A stretch of DNA of 64,000 bases. Origin: Nematostella vectensis (lineage: Eukaryota > Cnidaria > Anthozoa > Actiniaria > Edwardsiidae). Made by a program: the position numbers and the translations under genes. Where the stretch lies: contig NC_064040.1 in NCBI RefSeq assembly GCF_932526225.1, forward strand, positions 5,305,181-5,369,180, read 5' to 3'. Below, piece by piece: positions 11,132-20,905 of this stretch. The notes under the pieces were generated by a model. That model saw only the letters and a program-made list of their open reading frames with translations. It was not told the origin of the DNA and did not search any database. How positions within the stretch are numbered: the stretch's first letter is position 1; each line of letters starts with the position of its first letter.

Positions 11132-14100
11132 ATGGTGCAGCGTTCCGCTCTGTACCACATTTCTGTAGTTATCCTAGTTGTCACCACGGTAACCGTTACT
11201 ACGGTAACCAACGCTGATAAAGATGTCATCGAGTCATGGAGACAGCTTGACGTTGGAAAAGCCGCTAGCCAATTCAAGGTGAGTCAGAACGAGGGTATGA
11301 AACTAAGCTTGATCCTCTTTCTTGAAGCAGGAAAACATGCCCCCTCATATTAAGGATTAGGGACCTACAGGGAACCATGGATTTACGACGCCAGAGAGTC
11401 GAGGACGGCACACACGCGAAATTTCAGCGCGCGCTACCACATTTGTCTTAAACAAGGACCTGCGGTCAGGTTGCGTTATTTTCACGCGCGCGCTGAAGAA
11501 TAGAGTTATTTCATAGGAGCGCGCGCTGTTTTTTAATTAAATTATCAATCACAATTTTTGTCGTTTGTTGCCGTAGAAAACCACTCCCAAGAAGCTCGCC
11601 GTTATTGCCTTGTGTATACAGAACGTTATTTTCAACTTCGAAATGATCATAGTTAATCTACGGCTCTGCTTTCTCGATATTTACGGAGCTATGTTCTTGA
11701 CGTGGACTAGCGAGAATGACGACTTGGACCAGGTCCGCGCCTTTTATACCGCGGGTATGTTTAAGCGCGCGGGACAATTTCGTGTGCGCCGACGTAGTCC
11801 TACCACTGTTGTGAATCCCCTAATGTTTTCTAAGAATTTAAAAGATCACTTGCCCCTTCTTGTCTAACACGACCCTCTGGATGTACTTGTGAAAAATCAC
11901 TGCCATAAACGCAGGCGTCATCTGTTACAATTTATTGTTCGTCTCGTGTCTAACCAAGTAGTCCTATCCCTGCACCCACAGGTTGAATGGTGTCGCCAGC
12001 GGATGAGTCGTTATGATTGGAAGGCTAAATTACAACCGTGCCTGCCACGGGTTCCCTGGGAACACAAGGATCCCGTGAATGAAGACACAGATCCCGAAAG
12101 GAGCTTTGTTCGTAGTGTTGATATAAGTCCAGCAGGATTCTACAGCAAAGTAAGGGTACTCGTCTACAAGGGTTTGAATAATACGCCTCACGTATAGTAT
12201 TCTGCGGGCAAGTCCGTCCCTGTATATGTGAGGATATCAGGCGGATAAAGCCTGCACTGGAGAAACAGGCTGATGCATTTAGCTTCTTCTTAGCTATAGT
12301 CCTAGCGTCTAGTTTAGTTTACAAAAACTTGATTGATGACTGGATCTTGCTAATTCGCTGAGTATTTCTACAAAGTGCATCACGGGGCGTGGTCAAGAGT
12401 ACAAAGGGGACTTCTGGCGCTTAGTCTGAGCGTCTAATTAGATTACCAAAAGCTTAATAAATTACTAGATCTTGCCCATTTTCTAGCTATTTCTACAAAG
12501 CGTAACGTGAGACGGCGTTGTCAAGAGTACAGGGGGGGGACTTCTGGCGCTTAGTCTTGGCGTCTAATTAGATTAACAAAAGCTTAATTACTGGATCTTG
12601 CTCATTCCCTAGCTATTTCTACAAAGCGTAACGTCAGACGGCGTTGTCAAGAGTACAGGGGGGGACTTCTGGCGCATTGACGTACGCGGAGAGGCGAGTG
12701 TGGCCGCAGACGTGTACGATAAAGGCGACGGGACATATGAAGCCGTGTTCCTGCTACCGCTGGCCGGGGAATATCAGATTTATATCACGCTTGACTATAC
12801 TGACTGCAAGGGCATCAAGGACCCTCCTGCTGACTGGTTCAAACGAGGCATGTGTAACACGTGATAAAGAATCCATATTAGGCATCATACAAAACCCCAG
12901 CCTTTGCCTTTTGCTCTAGCATCCAGCTCGCGCGAGGCCATAAATCCAAGATGGCGCCCAAAACACGGGAAAGCGGGGTTTTCGTCGCGGAAACACCAAC
13001 AAACGCCTACTAGTAGGCTGCCGCTTATAACAGGCGATTACACAAGGGTTCAGGCGCAAAACCCCCTAGGCCGCCAAAAAGTGGGTCATTTTGCGCCTTC
13101 ATGAAAGCCTGCCAGTATCACGTTCAAACTCAACATTTGAAACATTGTTATGTGCTTGTTCCTTTGTGTTTTTACTTTTTTTCACGACTTACTGTACTAT
13201 TCAGGATGTAGGCATGGCTCGTTCCAGCCTCCTGGGAGTCTCCACGGCCGTGAAAATGATTATGTCAACCAGACACTTCAAGGGGGTGCCCCTATTGTGA
13301 TTGACGTGGAACCTCCTCTTGCTAAAGCACTGGCAGGTAAGTGGTAGATGATAGAGTTGCTTATTCGATTCGTCTAATTTATTTGTTTATGTGTTTTTCG
13401 AGCCAACGTATTTTGGTATGTTCTAGCATTAAACGCGTTCAAGGTCAGCGGTCACCTTGGTTGCCATGACAAATGTGATGTGCTTTGGGATGGCTATGGC
13501 ATATGGAGAGAGGGGAACTGGGTACCATACACACCAGGTATAGCTCTGCGAGTATCCGATTAATCTTTGTTTATAATGCAAATGTTATAACCTATGTAAT
13601 TGCCGTATCATTATAAACAGAATCGGTATCAATTGAATAAACAATGCAATCAATTGCATAATTGAAATATGACGATTTATGGCATAATTTTCACAAGTTG
13701 TGGCCTACGACTATCAACAAATAAAATATCCATTGAACCTATTTTAATCAGTTCAAAAATGCCTGTATTCATGTTAACCAGACTCGTGGACCTTTGTAGG
13801 TCTTTCAGTGAATCTCGGCGGAGGGTCGAGCCATATTCGTGGCCAAGGAGTATTCTATATATATGGAGACTCACTCAATCGATATTTCTTCGAGTCGCTC
13901 TCGCGTCGTCCATTATGCCAAGGCGTATTCCGAGCATGTTACTTCACGATGACGTGGGTGTATGCGCTGAGGCATACGGCCAAAGAAGAAATGGATCTGG
14001 CGGCCGGAGGGAAGAATATAGACATACCTCGAATACTGGCCGAACTCAAGGAGGCGGTCACAAGACAGGACATGGACGAACAGGTAAGCGAAATGGCGAA

Positions 14101-15439
14101 GTCAAGAAGAAGGGGGAGTTAAGATATACCGCAGATACTGGCCGAACATAGGGGTGCGGTAATACGACCACATCACGACATGAATAGCTTTGTTCGTGAA
14201 ATGTTGTGGTCAAGAAAGTAGAAAGGGGTATAGTTATATGTCCGAAGGATACATGGAAGAACTTAGAGATTACAAGACCGGCATGGACGAACAGGTAAGT
14301 GTTCTAGATGGAAAATACAGGATATATAACGAGAGGTAAGGAAATCACAAGATCGGTCATTGCCAGAGCAGTCTTTGTAAGGGTAAGCTAAAGGGTGTCG
14401 TAAACAGAGGGGAGGTAGATATACATCGATACTGGCTGAGGAAGGCGGCAACAAGACAAGACATACAAAAAGGCATGTAAATTATATTTGTGATGCTCTC
14501 TTTGCAGTGGTTATTCAACATGAATCATCTTCTTTACGCAGAGCGCTCTCCTGCTGAACGCAGGTGTCCATTTATTGAAGAGTTCGGGTTTCTACACGTA
14601 CCAAAAGCTGATTAACGGCATCGTGTCCGTTCTGAAGCAGCACTTCCGCGGAACTGTCATCTGGAAAACAACCACGAGTCTACAGGCACAGCGAGAGCTA
14701 TACAGCGGCTGCTTTAGGAGATTCCACACAGAGCAGGTACGAAAAGAGGATGGATGACCAGGGGTCCCAGTGACGACCGCGAGTTTAAGCAATAAGCAAG
14801 ATAGAAAAAAAACTCAAAATGAATGAATAAATAATTGCCCGTATAACCGATCGGGACAAGTTTTTGCCCAAGCATCCGCTCCAGCGCCCCCAAAAATATT
14901 CCCGGCACAACTAGTTTGACTCCACAAAATTTGCCAGCAGAACCATTCGGGATGATTTTTTTTCCCAGCAACCGAGGGCACTAACATCTTCCCAGCCAGC
15001 AAAAAATCGGGATCAGATCCGTTTTGTGCCCTTAAACGGGTTCCTGTGGCTTAGAACAAGCATATATGACAACCTTTTCCTAGTATTTTCCCCTTGTTGA
15101 CATCACCAACATTACCATATTTGTTGTTGTTGGGCTTCTACTCTCTTCGTGCAGACCACAGACCTAATTTTATCTTAGTCAAGTGAATCCTACGGAACCC
15201 AGAGACACCGCTGTTTACTTCATTTCCCGTTTTTTAATTCAATTTTGTATTTTGCTTCTCAGCGCACGGATCTGTTCAACGCGTACGCGATGAGCGCAAT
15301 GTGCCGGGCCGGATTTCTGGTCTTGGACGTGTACCCGCTGACCAAATCCTACCCCGCGGGCACCCTGGATGGCGTGCACTATGACAACAAGGTGTTCTCA
15401 TCAGCAGAGGACATCCTAGAGGAATACTTTACAAGCTAG
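11132..15439 (+). CDS. Secreted NXPE/PC-esterase-like protein (8 exons)
   Basis: Exons: 11132-11278, 11982-12149, 12613-12851, 13212-13336, 13427-13537, 13809-14083, 14542-14736, 15263-15439, giving 478 residues with consistent phases. The start gives a signal peptide (hydrophobic VVILVVTTVTVTTV before about residue 26), so it should enter the secretory pathway. Exon 3 holds the NXPE-type beta-sandwich signature (STGGDFWR ... DKGDGTYEAVF). Exons 6-8 hold an SGNH/GDSL-like acyl-esterase fold: YIYGDSLNRYFF (catalytic Ser block), LLNAGVHLL, and near the C-terminus DGVHY (Asp/His block). The family acts on glycans or glycan esters; the substrate is not known here. The exon 3 to 4 junction (donor at 12852, acceptor before 13212) is the least certain; a GC donor joined to 13205 is an alternative. 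Three edges of this gene carry local duplications. Confidence 0.82.
12270..12675 (+). repeat. Tandem echoes of an NXPE-like exon's 5' end and acceptor
   Basis: A unit of 125-130 bp ending in CTTCTGGCGC is present three times, with that motif at 12411-12420, 12541-12550 and 12666-12675. Only the last runs into the real exon (ATTGACGTACGC). Each unit carries the branch/acceptor region and the codons for GGDFWR, so the two upstream copies are decoy 3' splice sites with truncated exon starts. Confidence 0.85.
12900..13110. repeat. Dispersed repeat fragment in an intron
   Basis: The segment ending CGCCAAAAAGTGGGTCATTT at about 13072-13092 is shared with about 15530-15565 (GGCGGCCAAAAAGTGGGTCA), with a C-rich run just before it in both. 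The rest contains AAGATGGCGCCC, a motif often carried by mobile elements. Confidence 0.5.
14028..14470 (+). repeat. Echoes of the SGNH exon 3' end and its donor
   Basis: The exon end CATGGACGAACAGGTAAG (14071-14088) is repeated exactly at 14282-14299, including the GT donor. The preceding piece ATACTGGCCGAAC (14033) recurs at about 14133 and, diverged, at about 14427 (ATACTGGCTGAGG ... GGCGGCAACAAGACA). The intron therefore starts with about three worn copies of the exon edge. Confidence 0.75.
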
Positions 15440-15940
15440 TTAATCAAGTTTAACAAGTTAGTTGATACAGGAAGGGGAGGGGATTCCACAAGCTCAGGCG
15501 CGTACACAGGGGGTGCGCAGGGTGCGCGCGTCACCCCCCTTGGCGGCCAAAAAGTGGGTCATTTCTTATAAAGGAATCTTCAAATACTATAATTTATCCA
15601 TATGATACCTATGACTGCGCAACCCCCCCCCCCCCCCCCCCCCCACTCAGCCAATCCTACGCGCCTAGAGTTAATTGATATAGGGAGGGGATTCCACAAG
15701 CTAGTTAATACAGGAAGAAGGAGGACGACTTCACAGCTAGTCTAAACAAAAGGGGGAGGGGGATTTAAAAAGCTAGTCGATACAGGAAGGGGAGGAGGAT
15801 TCAAGGGGAGGGGATTCCACAAGCTAGTTAATACAGGAAGGGGGATTCCACAAGCTAGGTAATACAGGAAGGACTTCTGTATCGAGTAGCTTCACAGCTA
15901 CTCGATACAGAAGTGGGGAGGGAATTTCCCAAAAGGTAGG
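15425..15940 (+). repeat. Degenerate tandem repeat spreading from the stop codon
   Basis: The terminal segment ACAAGCTAGTTAAT, which contains the TAG stop at 15437-15439, and the following 'tacaggaaggggaggggattccacaagct' are repeated imperfectly about eight times, with copies near 15455, 15490, 15700, 15735, 15770, 15810, 15850 and 15890. A dispersed-repeat fragment and a C run at 15626-15644 interrupt the array. Confidence 0.7.
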
Positions 15941-17003
15941 AACAAATACATGAAGATGGATACTACAACTACGGGTGATAATACTGAAAGTTTTTTTTTT
16001 TTTAAAGAATGGAGATCATGTACAGGATTGTTTGCTTGGGGTAATTGGAGGTAAAGCATCAAAATTATATCGTCCAAAGAAGAATCGAGGAAATCGAGGT
16101 ATCCGAGTAGACATGACTTTAATATAGTCCCAGGAAAAGTTTAACAGTTTAACGTTACTGGGTTCCTCAAATAAAAACCAAGGTAGAGAACAAGATTTAA
16201 TGAATAAAGATAGATAGAAAATAGCATAGATGCGTACTGAATGTATTAGTATTAAAAGAACGTACAAAAACAACGACAAAAACAAGAGCACACCCAAAGA
16301 AAAATACTTTGTCGCTTTTTCGGCGTAGTACAAAAAACCCAAAAAATAAATGAAAAAAAACATATTTCTTTGTGGCGCAAAAATAAACTAAACCAATGAA
16401 AAAGGCCTTTTATCATAGACTTATAGACATCTTCGAACATCTGCTGTGTTTCAAAGGCAAATATCGCTAAAAAAATTATGGTTGAAGATCGATACCTAGA
16501 TGTTAAATTTAAACAAATTAGAAAACTGACCCTCTGAGATCGGCAATAGAAACGAACAAAAGTGGAAAAAAAACTCTCATTCAAATATTTCAAATATTTG
16601 CTGCGAGCATTCTTTCTCCGTATGAATATGTCAAGCTTAAGTAAACTTTGAAAATATTTTATCTCGTTAAGACAGGCTAATTCGAGTTATATTTCTCGAT
16701 TTTGCATAACACAATTGACACTTTTATCAGGAGCTTTTCCTTAAAAGTATTTTTTATTAGGGGAAATTCAAAGATATGACATTTGATTATATATCACATT
16801 TACAAGCTGGCGGGTGTATTGCTGTCGCATCTGCCGATAGAACCGAGTTTATGTATTTTTAGGTATGATTAGCATACGGTATCTGGCCCTCCCTTTAGCT
16901 TGACCACAAGACATACTTCGCGCTCGCCTGGAAAACGTTCTCTTTTGGCGCTAATCCATCCAATGCCAACATCCCTGGGCATTTATCCGTCCACAGATGA
17001 GCG
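15941..17003. other. Spacer between the NXPE-like and K2P genes
   Basis: AT-rich DNA. Two overlapping minus-strand open frames (16016-16363, 16252-16593) are rich in Phe, Leu and Ile because of base composition and show no domain. The K2P promoter should lie in the last few hundred bases, but no distinct element is visible. Confidence 0.4.
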
Positions 17004-20000
17004 ATGGAGAGAGGAAACCTGCGTCTTTTGGTCCTTATTATCGTTTACATCTTCTACTTAGCCATCGGAGCTGCAATATTTTCATCCATAGAAGGACCTT
17101 ATGAACGACGTGTAGTGAAAAACCTCATAGCGAAGAGGGATCGCTTCCTCGCTAGAAACCCATGTGTTACCGACTTTGAGCTAGAAGAATTTATCAAGGA
17201 CATTGTAGTGGCAAGAGATCAGGGAATTTCGCCGTTGAGAAATGTGTCTGTGCCGAGTTGGGAGTTTGGTTCAGCCTTTTTCTTCGCAGGAACTGTCATA
17301 ACTACAATCGGTAAGCTCTAGCTCACCAGTTGAGCAATTTTTACTGATGCATACATCTGTGCATTAGGAGCCCTAGCGAAAATGTCCTTTGAAAAGGAAA
17401 GCTGTTTTGGATCGAAAAGTCAAGCGTGTTTGTGTGTTTATATGTTGTAATTACGTGTTGCTGGTGGTACGTGTGAAAGTCTTAAGGTACAAAAACATCC
17501 GGAATCAGTGCATATAAAAGAAGTCACATAAGTGCAGTAGAAGACTGAAAATAACAGTATTTTCAATTTGCACTTCTTCTCTTTAATCTTTTTGTCTACT
17601 TAAACATAATTTATCTTAGTCAAAGCAAAAAGCTATATTCTCACACTTTATTCTCTCGATCGGAAATAATTTCCATACGCGATAACGAATCTTTGAAAGT
17701 CTAAAAGAATAGGATTTAAGTGATATATTTTGTACTGTATGATTTTGTACTGACTTTCTATACTTTATTATTTCTTTATTGCATTTAGTTTACATCACAT
17801 GTGATGTAGTTTACTGTCCTGCGGTGCTTTCTCATCAAAGTTCCTGTATTGCTTTGATCTATTCATATTTCACGGAATTTTGACATTTCTAATGACTCAT
17901 AACCCTTTATTTCCAATAGACGCACTTCCTTAGCTTACCTTACCTTAAAGAACTTTACAATTTTAGTATATTACCGTAAAACTGCTATAATCCTTTTTCT
18001 GTTTGAGCTGCTTTTCAGTCTTTCATTTGTGCTTCTTTTAATCTCAATTGTATTTCAGTCTCCCGAGAAGATCTTGGCTGCTAGGAGAAAAACTTGCTCA
18101 CAAAACACGCCATGAGGTGTGGGTGTTTTAAAAAAATCAATTTACAGCAAACATATTAAACATAAACGGGTTGTGATATGAAATACGCACGAGGAAAGAA
18201 GTAGAGAGGCGGGTTTCGAAAGCAACAAAAATAAAGAGACAGGTGGAACTAGCGGGTGGTACATCAACCTGACGAACGCTTTACGAAGATCGTACGAGGC
18301 TAAACGACTGCTCTTTTACTATACTCGATAACCATTCGAAGTCTAATGAAATTTTTTTTTTCTGTTTTTTTTTTTTTTTGGAACAAATATAATTTAATTT
18401 TTAAAAATAGGAAATATGAGGAAAAAAAACGGGAAAAAAATCTTTTGAAATAAACAAATCCTTGTAATGTTCTGTCCATGTTCGCTGCTTATCAGCAAAA
18501 TTACCACGAAATTAGAAATTATACAACATCTTATCGCTAGTCAATTTTATCTGATCCATGGCAAGTATTTTTGTTCTTAGAAGACACAATCTTGATCTTT
18601 GGTAAAAAAAAGCCGGCTAACCGCTTAGATAAGATAGTGATATCAAATGGAAATACTAGTTTCGAGATTTTGCTATATTTTGATTGATATATTTTGCTAT
18701 GCTCTACATTAATAACTTTGTTTAATTAACCTATGGGATAAATAGTGCTTTTATGTAGATTTGTACTCTCTGGGTCGTAAAAAATAAAAGTTATATATCA
18801 CATCATAACTTTTCCAGCTCAAAATTACCATAGAAACACACCTAAAGTATATTAAAATCATTTCAATTTTATATCGGGTTCTGGTCATACTCCTAGTTGA
18901 GCTTCGTTAGTTGCCATAAGCAGACGGCTTTCCCACGCGTTTTTAAGTTAATCGCACCAACATTATTATGTGATTGCATTTTGTGGTATTATCGGTTGTT
19001 TAACCATTAATCATACCCACGTGGGTCATTATGGTTCTTTTTGTTTCCCGCTTTCCTCTACAAAGAACCTAGCCGCACCTCGGTGTACCCGAGCAAAACA
19101 AGCCACCTGTTTTTTTCATTCTGTTCATTTATTCCTTTACTTTTTTTCCGTAGGTAGAAATTTCCATTGCTATTTTTCACTAAAAATATTTTAACAAAGG
19201 TCGAAAAGCTAGGCAACACTCAACATTAACCTACAGAGTCGAGTCAACATCTCACAGCCGAGCTAACAAATGCTTTGGCATATAGTATCAAATGAAGGAT
19301 ATTAAAAAATCAAAATAAAACGGTTTGTTAAAACTATGTTCTTAATTACATATTTCAGCCCGGGCTGAGTTTCTAGCCCGTTTAGGTTGAAAGTCCAGCT
19401 CGGTATCCCCCACAAGTACTTGTAAAATTTCTCTTTCGATGACATGAACTAGTTTTCAGCCCGGGGGGAGTTTTCTAGCCCGGGCTGGCAAACCGAGCTA
19501 GGATTTTCAGTTGAAAATCGCCATGTTATTGTGTAAACATCTCAGCCCGGGGTGGAAAACAATACAATCCGGGTCCAGCCCAGGCTGGATTTAAGGCATA
19601 TAATCGGTAAGCAGCTGAAATTCATCATGTAATCGGCCCCTAACTCAAGAATCCGTGTCAATCAAAACTGTTATTGTCGCCTTATTTGTCTTGTAAAGTG
19701 GCCATGGTTGAGCGTAACTGTAAAACAAGAGTCCTTTAGGAATAATGGTAAAATTTCATGTTTCAGCCAATCATCTGCCTAGTGCCAAAATTCCGAATCC
19801 TATACAGGGCCATAAGGGGTGGAGAATGGGGGCATGTGCCCCCCAACTATAAGTAAATGACTAATTCGTGGCCGTATCCCGAATATTTTCTTAATATTTC
19901 GGTATAGTGACCCCAATGTTTCGAGGCCTGCTTTATAACCTGTATAAGGTTGCTTTCTGGCGCGACAAGTTGCAACCAAAAAGCGAATGTGTGACAGGGC

Positions 20001-20845
20001 CTTAAAACAATAAATTTTTAAACAGAACACACCAGATCTCTATGAATCCTTTCACTGTCAAAATCAACAGACAGACGGAGCCAAAGTCTATCAAGTGTGG
20101 TTTTAATGCCGCGTTTTGTTTGCTTATTCTTTCAGGTTATGGTAACATAGCTCCATTGTCGAGTGGCGGTAAGATATTCTGTATCGTCTACGCGCTCTTC
20201 GGCATTCCTATGACGGCCATAATGCTGACCGCGATAGTCGAGCGCCTTCTGCTAGCCGCTGAACGCGTGCAGGAGCTAATGGCGGGCTCATGTACGGTGC
20301 GAGGTATCCCGGCATCCTACCTGCGCATGGTCCATCTCACCTTCATCATGCTAGTAGTTCTTATGTTCATCATGTTCGTACCGGCGCTTGTATTTATGAA
20401 CCTCGAGGGCTGGAACTATTTCGAGGCGTTCTACTTCTGCTTCATATCGCTCACGACTATTGGCCTGGGGGATTTTGTACCAGGCGATGACGTCATGTGG
20501 CAGCACAGCGCCTATCGGTCCCTTTACAAAGTCTGCTGCATTTTGTTCTTCATAATCGGGCTTTCGTTTGTCATCCTGGTACTTGAGCTGTGTGCAAAGG
20601 TCCCGGATGACCATCCCGGCATGCTCTTCTCCTGCCATCAGCCGTACCTGAAAGACGAGGAAGAAGTGCCACTAACAGGGTATGCGCCGCGTAAAGCCGC
20701 TGACAAAGTGTGGGAGGCCGTGGGCGTACCGCCATCTGGGAACCGAAATACTTACAAGCGATTGTCTTCCGAGTCACCTGAAAGTAGCGATAGAAGTCCG
20801 GAGCAGCAAAGCAATAAATCCAGGCGCGGGGATACGCCTAGATGA
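17004..20845 (+). CDS. TWIK-like two-pore-domain potassium channel (2 exons)
   Basis: Exons 17004-17310 and 20136-20845 join in phase inside the first selectivity filter (TIG|YG) and give 338 residues. The protein should form a dimeric K+ leak channel in the plasma membrane. TM1 is about residues 8-27. An extracellular cap follows with Cys54, equivalent to the cap cysteine that links TWIK dimers, and the glycosylation motif NVS at 80-82. Pore 1 is TTIGYGN (100-106), then TM2 with GIPMTAIMLTAIVERLL. TM3 follows, then pore 2 TTIGLGDFVPG, where Leu replaces Tyr as in TWIK channels, then TM4. The cytoplasmic tail is short and Ser-rich. Unlike human TWIK1, filter 1 has Ile rather than Thr before GYG, the canonical K+-selective form. 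An in-frame ATG at 20042 is intron read-through and was not used. Confidence 0.93.
19355..19590. repeat. Cluster of CAGCCCGGGCTG-type palindromes
   Basis: Palindromic or near-palindromic blocks occur at about 19359 (CAGCCCGGGCTG), 19459 and 19479 (AGCCCGGGCTGG), 19543 (CAGCCCGGGGTGG) and 19576 (CAGCCCAGGCTGG), with linking pieces such as AACCGAGCTAGG. They could be arms of a decayed foldback transposon. Confidence 0.55.
19800..19940. repeat. Dispersed repeat copy, 'ggccataaggggtggagaa' family
   Basis: TACAGGGCCATAAGGGGTGG, GGGGGCATGTGCCCCCC, 'aagtaaatgac' and TTTCGAGGCCTG match, block by block, the copies at 3365-3500 and 53458-53600. Confidence 0.6.
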
Positions 20846-20899
20846 CAATGTCGGAGTAAGGGAATAATATTGCACAAGAAATGAATTGATAAAGGACGG

Positions 20900-20905
20900 A
20901 ATAAA
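20900..20905 (+). terminator. Polyadenylation signal of the K2P gene
   Basis: AATAAA lies 55 bases after the K2P stop codon, the expected position for a short 3' UTR. Cleavage was not observed. Confidence 0.5.

Larger units (their letters stand above)
17311..20135 (+). other. 2.8-kb K2P intron
   Basis: GTAAGC donor at 17311 and TTCTTTCAG acceptor at 20127-20135. It contains palindromic CAGCCCGGGCTG repeats near 19360-19590 and a dispersed-repeat copy at 19805-19935. No coding sequence is recognised in it. Confidence 0.8.

Noticed and set aside
11610-11867. 85-codon plus-strand frame inside the first intron of the NXPE-like gene
   Set aside because: Its best donor (GTATGT after GCGG) has phase 1, which creates a stop when joined to the next exon, whereas joining 11278 directly to 11982 keeps phase 0.
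16016-16593. Two overlapping minus-strand frames rich in Phe and Leu
   Set aside because: Poly-purine plus strand gives Phe/Leu-rich minus frames by composition alone.
20042-20135. Upstream ATG extension of the second K2P exon
   Set aside because: It is intron sequence; the exon starts at 20136 in the middle of the GYG filter, matching phase with exon 1.
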